DNA of 64,000 bases, taken from positions 1-64,000 of the forward strand of contig NZ_VSZO01000012.1 of assembly GCF_008312935.1 (NCBI RefSeq), given 5' to 3'. The notes under the pieces were generated by a model that saw nothing but the letters and a program-made list of their open reading frames with translations, had not been told where the DNA came from and did no database searches. The first letter of the stretch is position 1, and each line of letters begins with the position of its first letter. Origin of the DNA: Roseiconus lacunae. GTDB lineage: Bacteria > Planctomycetota > Planctomycetia > Pirellulales > Pirellulaceae. Both the position numbers and the translations under genes were made by a program. Positions 46,611-56,144 of this stretch are shown here, piece by piece.

Positions 46611-48869
46611 ATGGAAATCTCTCAAGAGCTCGTCGATCGCGTGATGCGTCTGGTCGTATCACCGGACTATCGCCCCAGCAAACCCAAACAAATCGCGGCC
46701 GCTTTGGACCTGCCGCCGGACGAGTACCGAGAACTTCGCCGCACGATCAAACAACTCGTTCTCGAAGGCCGGCTGATCTATGGTTCGAATCACTTGGTGA
46801 TCAGCACCGGTGCGATCGGCGGCCCCCAAGATCGAATTCGCGGTGTCTTTCGGATGGCTGCCGGCGGTGCGTTCGGATTCGTTCGTCCCGGGGACTCCGG
46901 TGACGGGGCGGCAACCGATGACCTGTTTATCCCGCCGGGCAAGACCGGCGGCGCCCTCGAAGGCGACTTGGTGGAAGTCAAAGTCCGCCCGGGACGCCGT
47001 GGCGAAAACGAAGGATCGGTACACCAAATCCTTGAACGGGCTCGCCGTCAGTTCACCGGCACGTTCGTCTTCGATGGCAACAAACCGGCCGTCTACCTGG
47101 ACGGTACGCCCCACGAAGACCCGGTTTATATCGGCGATATCCAAGGGTTGCCGCTCGAAGCCAACGACAAGGTCTTCGTCGAAGTCGTCCGTTTTCCGGG
47201 CGAAGCGGGGAAGGGCGGGGAAGCGGTGCTGCTCGAACGCTTGGGAAGCAATAAGAATCCCAACATCGATACCCTGACCATCATGCGTCAATACGCGTTG
47301 CCGGATCACTTCGCAGAAGACATCATCGACGAGGCACGACAACGGGCCGACGAGTTTAACGGTGGTGCGATCCCCGACGACCGCGTCGACTTCACCGATC
47401 AACTGACCCTGACGATCGATCCCTACGATGCGCGAGACTTCGACGACGCGATCTCACTCTCACGCAACGAGAAAGGCCATTGGCGTCTGCTAATCCATAT
47501 CGCTGACGTCGGCTACTTCGTTCATCCGGGCGGAAAAATTGACGAAGAGGCTCGCCGCCGCGCGACGAGCGTTTATCTGCCCGACCGGGTGATCCCGATG
47601 ATCCCGGAAATCATCAGCAATCACTTAGCAAGTTTGCAGCCCGATCAGGTTCGCTTGGCAAAAACCGTCGAAATCGAAATGACCGATGCCGGCGTCGTCG
47701 TTCACAGCGAAGTTCACAACGCGGTGATCCGAAGCGACAAACGGTTGCACTACGGGATCGTTGATCAGTTCCTGGAAGATCCCCAGCGTTATCGCGAACC
47801 CTGGGGTGACGCGGTTTGCGATATGCTGGCGGACATGCATTCGCTGGCGATGACGCTGCGCCAACGTCGCTTGAAGGGCGGTGCGATCACGATGGACATG
47901 CCCGACGTCAAACTTGACCTCGACCGCAACGGCAAAGTCAAAGGCGCCCACCGGACGGTCAACACCGAAAGCCATCAAGTGATCGAAGAGTTCATGCTGG
48001 CGGCCAACCAAGCGGTCGCGACTTGGCTAGACGACCAAGGCTACAACTTTTTGCATCGCATTCACCCGCCTCCAGACCGCCGCAAGCTTCGCCAATTGTC
48101 GATGTTCATTCGCGACCTGGGCATCGGGGTCGACTCGGTCGAAAGCCGCTTTGAAATCCAACACGTGATCGATCAGGTTGCCCAAACGCCGCTGGAAGAC
48201 GCCGTCAATTTTGCCGTGCTGCGAAGTATGAGCAAAGCGATCTATGGGCCGCAGACCGAAGGCCACTACGCCCTCGACATGGAGCACTACTGTCACTTCA
48301 CCAGTCCCATCCGTCGCTATCCGGACCTGACCGTCCACCGCCTGATCGATCGACTGCGAAAAGGCGAGAAGACTCCGGATGATTCGATGGGAACGCTGGT
48401 GAACCTTGGCCATCACTGCAGCGACCAAGAACGCAACGCCGCCCAAGCCGAACGCGAATTGACAGAACTGAAACTGCTTCACTTCATGAAGAAGCACATC
48501 GGTCAATCAATGCCAGCGGTGATCACCCGTGTCTTCTCCGATGGCTTTTTGGCACGCTGTACGAAACTACCGATCGATGGCTATGTCGGCATTGACCAAT
48601 TGCCCAACGACCAATACCGATTCGAACGTCGCGGACAAATGCTAGTCGGCTTTAAAGCCCATCAGCGCTACCGACTGGGTGATCAACTGACGGTCAAGAT
48701 TACCAAGGTCGATTTGATCGGCCGGCAGCTTTTCCTGCATCCCGAAAAGAATCATTCCGTCGGCGCGGGCAAGCCGAATGAGCGGCAAAGTAAATCCTCA
48801 AAGTCAAAACGCCAAAAACACCAACCCCGAGGCCGGAGCAAGAAATCTAAACGCGGCAAACGACGCTAG
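46611..48869 (+). CDS. rnr: Ribonuclease R
   Basis: A protein of about 752 residues from ATG 46611 (MEISQELVDRVMRL); a longer frame from 46485 overlaps the ALDH stop and is not family-like. It has an N-terminal winged helix, cold-shock segments (GVFRMAAGGAFGFVRPG), and the RNB catalytic core with TIDPYDARDFDDAISL, where the aspartates bind magnesium. The core also has DRRKLRQLSMFIRDLG and CHFTSPIRRYPDL. The S1 domain follows (MPAVITRVFSDGFLARC), and the tail is rich in Lys, Arg and Ser (PRGRSKKSKRGKRR). It degrades structured RNA 3'-5' hydrolytically. PNPase and S15 lie 5 kb upstream on the other strand. Confidence 0.95.
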   Translation: MEISQELVDRVMRLVVSPDYRPSKPKQIAAALDLPPDEYRELRRTIKQLVLEGRLIYGSNHLVISTGAIGGPQDRIRGVFRMAAGGAFGFVRPGDSGDGAATDDLFIPPGKTGGALEGDLVEVKVRPGRRGENEGSVHQILERARRQFTGTFVFDGNKPAVYLDGTPHEDPVYIGDIQGLPLEANDKVFVEVVRFPGEAGKGGEAVLLERLGSNKNPNIDTLTIMRQYALPDHFAEDIIDEARQRADEFNGGAIPDDRVDFTDQLTLTIDPYDARDFDDAISLSRNEKGHWRLLIHIADVGYFVHPGGKIDEEARRRATSVYLPDRVIPMIPEIISNHLASLQPDQVRLAKTVEIEMTDAGVVVHSEVHNAVIRSDKRLHYGIVDQFLEDPQRYREPWGDAVCDMLADMHSLAMTLRQRRLKGGAITMDMPDVKLDLDRNGKVKGAHRTVNTESHQVIEEFMLAANQAVATWLDDQGYNFLHRIHPPPDRRKLRQLSMFIRDLGIGVDSVESRFEIQHVIDQVAQTPLEDAVNFAVLRSMSKAIYGPQTEGHYALDMEHYCHFTSPIRRYPDLTVHRLIDRLRKGEKTPDDSMGTLVNLGHHCSDQERNAAQAERELTELKLLHFMKKHIGQSMPAVITRVFSDGFLARCTKLPIDGYVGIDQLPNDQYRFERRGQMLVGFKAHQRYRLGDQLTVKITKVDLIGRQLFLHPEKNHSVGAGKPNERQSKSSKSKRQKHQPRGRSKKSKRGKRR

Positions 48870-48983
48870 AACATCGCTTGGCAATGCAACCGCAACAGCA
48901 ACATGATCAGCCGCGTTTAGAATCTGGCGGCAATCACGTCACCCATCCACACTGATCAGCCACCACCAGTCGGAATTTTCTTT

Positions 48984-51900
48984 GTGAATACCTGTCCTTG
49001 CTGCAACGTCAATCTTGCCGCCGAGGCCGACGACAACGCCAGCGGCCAGGCGGGGCAGGGCAGGGCAGGGCCGCAGAACACCAACCCGGTGGTACATGTT
49101 CAATCCAGCGGAACCTGCCCGAAATGTTGCTTCCCTTGGCAACACGCTCGGCAGCTTCGTCAGCGTCTTTTACTCGACGCCCCGCTAGACTTACAACGAA
49201 CGGGAACCTCGCAACGACCGGCGATCGAGTATCAAAACGCCAGTCAAACCATTGCCATTTCGCCGGTCGTCACCCCGGTCACCGTCGTCGGCCGGGAAGC
49301 GATCGAACCCGAACTCAATGGCATCAGCTCGCGCGTCATCCGACATCGCCAACTTCAGCAACGGCATGTCGCGATCTCGCGTGACATCGAGGGACGAATC
49401 TGGTTTGTTAGGCTCGACGCCCAGGCGGACATTTTTCTCGACGGTCGGGCCGCGGCTGCTGGCCAGATCAACCTTGGCAACGTACTGCAACTGGGTCCGC
49501 TCGCGTGGCGACTTGACCACACGGAAACGTACCTCCATCCGGTGCGAGCAATCGCCGGATTCGATTTAGCGATTGATTCAGAAGTCCCTGGCCGATTGCG
49601 ACGATCAATGTTGACGATCAACCGCGGACAGATGACCGCAGTGGTCGGCCCGAGTGGCTGTGGAAAGTCGACGCTCCTAGAAACGATTCGCGATGGCAGT
49701 GGTCTCGTTGGCGAACTCGATCAAGCCGAACAGATTTACTTCGTCCCCCAGAAAGATCTCGTCCATCATGACCTCAAGCTCGGTGACGCCTTGGAATCGA
49801 TCGGGCAGCTCTATGGGCGTGAGGTGCTGCCTTACGAAATCGACGAGGCCCTCGACGCGGTCGGTTTGCCTGTCGAAGCAAAACATCGCTTTCCGCAGCA
49901 GCTTAGCGGGGGCCAGTTGCGACGATTCCGGATCGCCGGTGCTTTAATCAGCGGCGCCGGCGTGATCGTCCTCGACGAGCCCGACAGTGGTTTGGATCAT
50001 GAAACCGCCGACGAGATCATCCGGCTCTTGCGATCACTGGCGGTCTGTGGCGCTACGATCGTAGCCGTCACCCATCATCGACATGTGCTCGAACAGTTTG
50101 ACCGCGTCATCGAGATGAAACCAAGTCCCGATGGCGGCATTGTCACTAACCAAGCTACCGAATCGACCCAGCCTCGCCGTTGGTCGTCGTCGTCACCCGA
50201 CGCACCAGACGCGCCCAAAGACCATCATCAATCATCCCAATCGACGTGGCAACGCGCTCGGCGATTGGCGGTGCTGATTCGGCGCGAACAACGTAAGTTA
50301 ACGTCACCTCGGTTAGGATGGCTTGGTGTCGGTCACTGGCGATTGCCGCAGTTATCCATTGCGATGCTATTGGTACCGATGCTGTTTGCAATCGCCGTGT
50401 CGATCAGCGTGCCATCAGATCCAGATCGCGACATGACTGACGGACTACGGGGTGAGATGGCACCGATCGTCCGATTGGGTTTCATGGCCGTCATCGCGGT
50501 GATCTGGATGTCGGCCAGCGCCAGCCACCTATCGATCACACGCGATCGCGAATTGATCGATCACGAAAAATCGCATGGGATTGGAATGGCGTCACTGCTG
50601 TTTGCAAAGTCGGTAATACTAACGGTCGCCGCTGCGCTGCAAACGATCGTCTTTGCCGTCTTGCTCGACCTGATCCGCTACCGATGGCTTGATCGATCCT
50701 ACTTTTTGGATGAAACGCCCACCCAGCTCCTCGGCGTGATGGCATGCTTAGTTACCGTTTCCGTGGCGGCGACGATGTTAGGATTGCTAATCTCTTCGGT
50801 CGCCGGGAGAAACCCGTTGGTTGCCACGGCAATTTTGCCCGTCGTGATGGTGATCCAAATCTTGTTCAGCGCAGCGTTCGCCGTTTCGGATCCCGATGGC
50901 TACGAACCACTCGCCGACTACCAGCGATTGCAACTGATCGACGCATCCGATGCCCCGGCGGACGAGTCCGATGCCACCGATGACTTCGATGACTCATTTG
51001 CTTGGGAAGACGACGTGGACGCGAAACCACTCCGGGCCACCACGTTGATTTCTTACGCCACACTCTCACGTTATGGAGACATCTGGTTGCGATCCTTCGC
51101 CGTCACCGAAGAGACGCCGGAAAACGCGTCAAAGATCCAATTCCAATCGCTGGCAACACTGCTGGGCATTTCGGCCGGATGCTTTGTGTTTGCCTGGGGG
51201 GTATTGAAACTTCAGGCGACGCGACTTGGAAAAATCCGCTCGGTGGTCCACAAACGATCGCCGACCGGCGTGATCACGAGCCTGATGGTCGCCGTAAGCT
51301 TTGGCGGTGCATTCTCGTCCGGCGCCGGCCATCAATTGGCACATGCCCAAGAAGGCTCGCCGGCACCAGATGTCATCCGAATCGAAATCAGTGATGGTCG
51401 GTACGACGAGAATGCAGTGCTCCGGGCCTTCGGCGGACGAGCCGACGGACCACCCAAGATGCGTGCACTCGACGGCCAAGATCGACTGGGGTTGGTCGCG
51501 CTCGAATTGGTCGGAAAGATTCGCTTCACGCTGACCGACAAATTGCTTCAGATTGAGCGATTGGAAACACCAAAATGGGAACTGATGCGACACCTGGCGC
51601 CTCCTCGCTTGGTCGGCAAAGATGACGCAAGGGGCCGTCGCGATGTGATCGTCTTTGTCCACGGGCTCGAAGGAGGCGCGTCGACTTTCGCGTCTGCCCA
51701 AAACGAACTTGACCGCCGCGAACTAGCTTGGCTGCGGTTCGAGTACCCCAATGACGGGCCGCCGGACGAAATCGGGCGAATGCTCGCTCAGCAACTCGCC
51801 GACTTCAAACGCGAAAGCCCACGCAGTCGATTGCATCTGGTCGCACACTCGCTCGGCGGGCTGGTGTCACTCGCGGCGGTCACCGAAGATCCCGCCGAAC

Positions 51901-52433
51901 CCATTGTCGACAACGTTTTCACCCTGGGCACCCCTTTCGGTGGCTCCGCCTTGGCCTCGTTTCACGACGAACTAGAACTCTTTGACGTGTTTTTCCGAAT
52001 CGCGACGGTGACCCCCGGTGCGTTTAACACGATCGCCGACGGTCGCGGGGAAGCGGCGCGGGCCCTAAAACCGGACAGCGAATTCCTCCGCGAACTCCTT
52101 GCCCGTCCTAGGCCGACGACGACACGTTTCCACGTCGCCGCGGGGACGAAGAGCTTCCTCAGCGATGACCGTCGCGAACGATTGATGGAATCCGTCCCGG
52201 CAGAGCTGCGGCGACTGCGAATCGACCCCCGCTACGCCGCACGAATCGAGGCGCTGCTGGAGTCAGACGAGCTAGACGACGGCATGGGCGATGGGGCGGT
52301 GACGATCGAAAGCGCAAGCAAACTGCCTGATCCGGACAATCGCGTCAGATTTCCGCTGACACACACCGGGCTGGTCAGTGACCTATCGGCGCTGCGTTGG
52401 GTCCTACAAACGGCGGGACTGGACGAACCGTGA
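48984..52433 (+). CDS. ABC transporter (FHA-like + ATPase + permease) fused to a lipase-like hydrolase
   Basis: A 1149-residue protein from GTG 48984. In order: a Cys ribbon (CPCC 4-7, CPKC 45-48); an FHA-like domain about 95-185 (VVGRE, RHVAISRD, DIFLDGR); an ABC ATPase about 190-380 with Walker A GPSGCGKST (222-230), LSGGQ (307-311), Walker B VIVLDEP and His364; a permease part about 455-745 with six predicted helices; a seventh hydrophobic stretch (about 762-785, ending AHAQ) that resembles a signal peptide; and an alpha/beta hydrolase from about 885 with FVHGLEGG, AHSLGG (Ser956), Asp near 1103 (GMGDGAV) and His1127 (LTHTG). Six helices followed by a seventh would place the hydrolase in the periplasm. 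This fusion of an ABC-2 type exporter with a lipase is not one I know as a named family. Confidence 0.85.
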   Translation: MNTCPCCNVNLAAEADDNASGQAGQGRAGPQNTNPVVHVQSSGTCPKCCFPWQHARQLRQRLLLDAPLDLQRTGTSQRPAIEYQNASQTIAISPVVTPVTVVGREAIEPELNGISSRVIRHRQLQQRHVAISRDIEGRIWFVRLDAQADIFLDGRAAAAGQINLGNVLQLGPLAWRLDHTETYLHPVRAIAGFDLAIDSEVPGRLRRSMLTINRGQMTAVVGPSGCGKSTLLETIRDGSGLVGELDQAEQIYFVPQKDLVHHDLKLGDALESIGQLYGREVLPYEIDEALDAVGLPVEAKHRFPQQLSGGQLRRFRIAGALISGAGVIVLDEPDSGLDHETADEIIRLLRSLAVCGATIVAVTHHRHVLEQFDRVIEMKPSPDGGIVTNQATESTQPRRWSSSSPDAPDAPKDHHQSSQSTWQRARRLAVLIRREQRKLTSPRLGWLGVGHWRLPQLSIAMLLVPMLFAIAVSISVPSDPDRDMTDGLRGEMAPIVRLGFMAVIAVIWMSASASHLSITRDRELIDHEKSHGIGMASLLFAKSVILTVAAALQTIVFAVLLDLIRYRWLDRSYFLDETPTQLLGVMACLVTVSVAATMLGLLISSVAGRNPLVATAILPVVMVIQILFSAAFAVSDPDGYEPLADYQRLQLIDASDAPADESDATDDFDDSFAWEDDVDAKPLRATTLISYATLSRYGDIWLRSFAVTEETPENASKIQFQSLATLLGISAGCFVFAWGVLKLQATRLGKIRSVVHKRSPTGVITSLMVAVSFGGAFSSGAGHQLAHAQEGSPAPDVIRIEISDGRYDENAVLRAFGGRADGPPKMRALDGQDRLGLVALELVGKIRFTLTDKLLQIERLETPKWELMRHLAPPRLVGKDDARGRRDVIVFVHGLEGGASTFASAQNELDRRELAWLRFEYPNDGPPDEIGRMLAQQLADFKRESPRSRLHLVAHSLGGLVSLAAVTEDPAEPIVDNVFTLGTPFGGSALASFHDELELFDVFFRIATVTPGAFNTIADGRGEAARALKPDSEFLRELLARPRPTTTRFHVAAGTKSFLSDDRRERLMESVPAELRRLRIDPRYAARIEALLESDELDDGMGDGAVTIESASKLPDPDNRVRFPLTHTGLVSDLSALRWVLQTAGLDEP

Positions 52434-52794
52434 CCGGGAAAAATCGCAGTGATCTTGTCAGTGGTGATTTGCCGACAAAAAGCAATCGCGACCTCGCCGA
52501 GGCTCATTGTGGGCAAGCGAGAGCTCTGATTTCGAAGCATTGATGGCACTTTGGCCCAATTTTCGCACTCAAAGGGCCGCTTTCTCCATTTACAACTTGC
52601 CGGTATCCGTCTTACACTGCCGGGCTTTCCCGCGACCGCTATCGGTGTGCTCGCACGGGTCGCGGAGCTATCGAGATTGCCGAACCTCGCGGCAATCCAG
52701 TCCCGGTCTGCCTGACCGGCGTCTGAAACCGTTGTTTCCGACGTTTGTGACTCCCCGTCTAACCCAAAAGACTTAGTTTAACCCCAGATTTAGC
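52434..52794. other. ffh upstream region
   Basis: A 361-bp gap between the ABC-lipase gene and ffh. It contains a plausible promoter at 52589-52618 and otherwise no gene. The GGCCC/GGGCC words near 52553-52578 could pair, but the arms are short. Confidence 0.5.
52589..52618 (+). promoter_or_regulatory. Possible sigma-70-type promoter for ffh
   Basis: TTTACA (52589-52594), five matches to the consensus -35, lies 18 bp upstream of TACACT (52613-52618), four matches to the -10. Transcription would begin about 170 nt before the ffh start codon (52795). Base composition around it is not distinctive, so this is a moderate prediction. Confidence 0.4.
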
Positions 52795-54270
52795 GTGTTT
52801 GATTCCCTTTCCGAAGGACTGCAGTCGGCGTTTAAAAGCTTGCGTGGCAAAGGCAAGCTGACCGAAGGCAATATGCGCGAAGGGTTGGACATCGTTCAGC
52901 GGTCATTGCTGGAGGCGGATGTCAGCTATCCGGTCGTCCAGGAGTTTATGGGGCACGTCAACGAGCGTGCGATGGGGAAGAAGGTCCTGCTCAGCCTTCG
53001 CCCCGAAGAAGAGCTTGTTCGCATTGTCCACAGCGAATTGGTCTCGATCTTGGGCCCGGTCGATCCTTCGATCCACCTGAAGAAGGAAGGCCCGACGATC
53101 ATCATGCTGTGCGGGTTGCAGGGGAGCGGTAAAACGACGACCTGTGGTAAGCTCTCGCAGCTACTGAAAGAACAAAACATCACCCCAACGCTTGTCGCAG
53201 CCGACTTGCAGCGTCCAGCGGCGATCGAGCAGCTCAAGGTGGTTGGGGAACAAGTCGGCGTCCCGGTTTACACCGAGCCGGACAACAAGAATCCCGTTGA
53301 GGTCTGCAAAAACGGCGTCGCGAAAGCGAAAGCCGATGGATCGCGGGTCGTGATTTTGGACACCGCCGGTCGTCTCGCCATCAACGAAGAGTTGATGGGC
53401 GAATTACAACGAATCGACAACAAGGTTGGCCCCGACCAGGTGTACCTAGTCGTCGACGGCATGACCGGCCAGGATGCCGTCAATAGCGCCGATGCCTTTA
53501 ATAAGGCACTCGAGCTAGACGGTGTGATCATGACCAAACTTGACGGCGATGCCCGAGGCGGGGCGTTGCTGTCGGTCAAACACGTCACCGGTGTTCCGAT
53601 CAAGTTCATCGGGACTGGCGAACACCTCGACGCCTTAGAACCCTTCCGTCCGGAAGGCATGGCGGGCCGAATCTTGCAGATGGGCGACATCGTCGCAGCC
53701 GCTGCCGAAGCCCACCGAATCGTCGACGACAAAGAACGCGAAGAACTGGAAGCCAAGATGGCCTCCGGTGATTTCACGCTCGACGATTTCAAAAACATGA
53801 TGGAGAAAGTCGCCCGACCGGGATTGATGGGTCGGATGATGAGCTTGATGCCCGGTATGGGCCAGTTCAAGGAAGCGTTAGAAAGCGACGAAGCTGCCGG
53901 CGGAATCCGGCAAACGATCGGTGCGATCAACAGTATGACCGCCGAAGAACGACGCAACCCCAAGTTGATCGATGCCGCCCGGCGGACTCGGATCGCCAAG
54001 GGTGCCGGAGTTCAAACGCCTTTGATCAGCCAACTGATCAAGCAATTCGAAATCATGAAACCCCTGATGCAAAACATGGCCGGCGGCTCCGTCATGGATC
54101 GCGCCAAAATGATGCAACAATTGCAAGGGGCGATGACCAGCGGCAACGGCTCGCTGGACGGAATGCGGGTCAAAAAAAGCACGGGCAAGCGATTGTCCAA
54201 TGCCGAAAAGGCCAAGCTGAAGAAGGAACGCGATAAGCTGAAACGAAAAATGAAACGCAAGAAACGATAG
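52795..54270 (+). CDS. ffh: Signal recognition particle protein Ffh
   Basis: A 491-residue Ffh with a GTG start (52795). The N domain (MFDSLSEGLQSAFKSLRGKGKLTE) is followed by the G domain with GLQGSGKTTTCGKL (about 106-119), DTAGR, MTKLDGDARGG and GTGEHLDALEPF. The Met-rich M domain (MGRMMSLMPGMGQFKE and similar) is C-terminal, ending in a Lys/Arg-rich tail (KKERDKLKRKMKRKKR). It binds signal peptides and 4.5S RNA and directs ribosomes to FtsY. It heads the block ffh-rpsP-trmD-rplS-yraN. Confidence 0.97.
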   Translation: MFDSLSEGLQSAFKSLRGKGKLTEGNMREGLDIVQRSLLEADVSYPVVQEFMGHVNERAMGKKVLLSLRPEEELVRIVHSELVSILGPVDPSIHLKKEGPTIIMLCGLQGSGKTTTCGKLSQLLKEQNITPTLVAADLQRPAAIEQLKVVGEQVGVPVYTEPDNKNPVEVCKNGVAKAKADGSRVVILDTAGRLAINEELMGELQRIDNKVGPDQVYLVVDGMTGQDAVNSADAFNKALELDGVIMTKLDGDARGGALLSVKHVTGVPIKFIGTGEHLDALEPFRPEGMAGRILQMGDIVAAAAEAHRIVDDKEREELEAKMASGDFTLDDFKNMMEKVARPGLMGRMMSLMPGMGQFKEALESDEAAGGIRQTIGAINSMTAEERRNPKLIDAARRTRIAKGAGVQTPLISQLIKQFEIMKPLMQNMAGGSVMDRAKMMQQLQGAMTSGNGSLDGMRVKKSTGKRLSNAEKAKLKKERDKLKRKMKRKKR

Positions 54271-54322
54271 CGTTTCAGTCCGACCATTAAATACACCTTT
54301 TTTCCTAGTTAGTGAGTTAGCA

Positions 54323-54754
54323 ATGGCAGTTCGAATCCGTCTGAAAAAGATGGGTCGCACCCACCGACCGTTCTTCCGCGTTTGCGCGATGGATCAACGT
54401 TCGCCACGTGACGGACGGGTGATCGAAGAGTTGGGTTTTTACGATCCCATGTGCCCCGAAACCGATGCCCGCGTTCAGCTAAAGTCTGACCGAGTTGATC
54501 ATTGGATCAGTGTCGGTGCCCAGCCGAGCGAAAAGGTTGCCGTCCTGATCAAGAAGTATGGCACCAACGGCACCCACCTCGATGCTCAAAAAGAAGCGCT
54601 CGAGCGATTGGGAAAACGCAAAGAATACACCCCGGCTCCGCCAGAACCTCCGAAACCGGCTGCCAAAGAAGAAGCACCGGCCGAAGAGGCTGCCGCCGAA
54701 GAGAAGCCCGCCGAAGGCGAAGCTGCTGCCGAGACCGAAGCGGCGGCCGAGTGA
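54323..54754 (+). CDS. rpsP: 30S ribosomal protein S16 with acidic Ala/Glu extension
   Basis: A 143-residue S16; the usual length is 80-90. The core MAVRIRLKKMGRTHRPFFRV, DGRVIEELGFYDPM and VDHWISVGAQPSEKVAVLIK is standard. From about residue 98 a low-complexity tail (EAPAEEAAAEEKPAEGEAA) of Ala and Glu follows, and such a tail is not needed for assembly. It lies 52 nt after ffh. Confidence 0.97.
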   Translation: MAVRIRLKKMGRTHRPFFRVCAMDQRSPRDGRVIEELGFYDPMCPETDARVQLKSDRVDHWISVGAQPSEKVAVLIKKYGTNGTHLDAQKEALERLGKRKEYTPAPPEPPKPAAKEEAPAEEAAAEEKPAEGEAAAETEAAAE

Positions 54755-54804
54755 TCGGTCCGGGCCGCTTGGTGTGTCGCTGATCGTTGAAAGAGGTTTG
54801 ATCG

Positions 54805-55494
54805 ATGCGATTTGACATCGTCACCCTGTTCCCGGCGATCTTCGACGGCTACCTGACACAGAGTCTGCTGGAAAAGGCGATCCAAAAACAGATCGTCCAA
54901 ATCCACCGCCATGACCTCCGTGACTGGGCCGCCGACACGCCTCACCGAAAGGTCGACGATCGACCGTTCGGAGGTGGCCCCGGGATGCTGCTGCAAGTTG
55001 ACGTCACCGTCCCCTGCGTCGAAGACGTCCAACGCATGGCGGATAAGCCGGCTCGAAAGATCCTGCTGACGCCCCAAGGCAAGCGGTTCGATCAACGGAT
55101 GGCCGAAGACTTCGCCACCGACGAACGACTGATGTTGCTTTGCGGTCGCTATGAAGGTTTCGACCAACGGGTCATCGACATCCTCGAACCCGAGGAAGTC
55201 AGCATCGGTGACTTTGTCCTCAACGGAGGCGAAGTCGCCGCGATGACAATCATCGACGGCGTCGTCCGGCTGCTGCCAGGCGTCCTCGGCGATGAAAATA
55301 GCAATATCGACGATTCGTTCAGCCGCGGAAACCGCCTGCTCGAATTTCCACAATACACCCGACCCAGAGATTACCGAGGACACCACGTCCCCGAGGTCTT
55401 GCTTAGCGGTAACCACGAAGCGATCGCCAAGTGGAGAAGTGAGCAGAGCCAAATCCGCACGCAACAGCGACGCTCGGATCTCCTGAGCGACTGA
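54805..55494 (+). CDS. trmD: tRNA (guanine-N1)-methyltransferase TrmD
   Basis: A 229-residue TrmD: RFDIVTLFPAIFDGYL at the start, DDRPFGGGPGMLLQ, LCGRYEGFDQR and IGDFVLNGGE, which build the trefoil-knot SAM site. It methylates G37 of tRNAs reading CNN codons, which prevents +1 frameshifting. It sits between rpsP and rplS as in many bacteria, and the gaps of about 50 bp suggest one transcript. Confidence 0.97.
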   Translation: MRFDIVTLFPAIFDGYLTQSLLEKAIQKQIVQIHRHDLRDWAADTPHRKVDDRPFGGGPGMLLQVDVTVPCVEDVQRMADKPARKILLTPQGKRFDQRMAEDFATDERLMLLCGRYEGFDQRVIDILEPEEVSIGDFVLNGGEVAAMTIIDGVVRLLPGVLGDENSNIDDSFSRGNRLLEFPQYTRPRDYRGHHVPEVLLSGNHEAIAKWRSEQSQIRTQQRRSDLLSD

Positions 55495-55547
55495 GTCAAC
55501 CAATAGTTCATCAAACCAATCACCTGATTTAGTAAGGGCTTTCAGCG

Positions 55548-55901
55548 ATGAGCCAAGCGATTCTTGAAAAAGTCGAACAGACCGCGATGAAGGAGAATCC
55601 GCCTCAGTTTGAAATCGGCGACACCGTCGATGTTCACCTGCGGATTCTCGAAGGTAACAAAGAGCGTATCCAGGTTTTCACCGGAGTCGTTATCGCGATC
55701 AGTGGAAGCGGCTCGAAGGAGATGTTCACCGTCCGACGCATCGTGGCCGGCGAAGGTGTGGAACGGAAGTTCCCAATCCACAGCCCACGAATCGAAAAGG
55801 TCGATGTCAAACGCAGCAGCGTCGTCCGCCGTGCCAAGCTCTACTTCCTTCGGGAACGAGTCGGTAAGGCAGTTCGCCTGAAAGAACGCCGCCGCACCTA
55901 G
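55548..55901 (+). CDS. rplS: 50S ribosomal protein L19
   Basis: A 117-residue L19 with FEIGDTVDVHLRILEGNKER, the VFTGVVIAISGSGSKEMFTVR core and IHSPRIEKVDVKRSSVVRRAKLYFLRE. It sits at the 30S-50S interface. The ATG at 55548 gives the usual length. The 243 bp after it carry hairpin-capable GC-rich words (CCGCA/TGCGG near 55950-55972) and no gene. Confidence 0.97.
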   Translation: MSQAILEKVEQTAMKENPPQFEIGDTVDVHLRILEGNKERIQVFTGVVIAISGSGSKEMFTVRRIVAGEGVERKFPIHSPRIEKVDVKRSSVVRRAKLYFLRERVGKAVRLKERRRT

Positions 55902-56144
55902 AGCTCCGGCCTTAGCGGAAGCCGCCGACGCGGTTGTTGATTCAATCAGCCGCAATCGCGATAGCGTGCGGTTCGTCGGCGCAAACCCTGGCGAATGCCC
56001 GTGGGCTGATGTGTCGCCCGCAAACATTTGGTCTCGACATAGCACGAGGCCTTCGGTTGGTTCAGAACTGCGGCGAGCATGGTCGCCTTTTGTTCCGCAA
56101 GAGCAGCGATTGAATACGCGGCTTTCACGGCGTCAATGGCGACT

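Noticed and set aside
54323..54345. GTTCGAATCC word, as in a tRNA T-arm
   Set aside because: It is inside the first codons of rpsP, and no tRNA stem structure surrounds it. No other tRNA-like sequence was seen.
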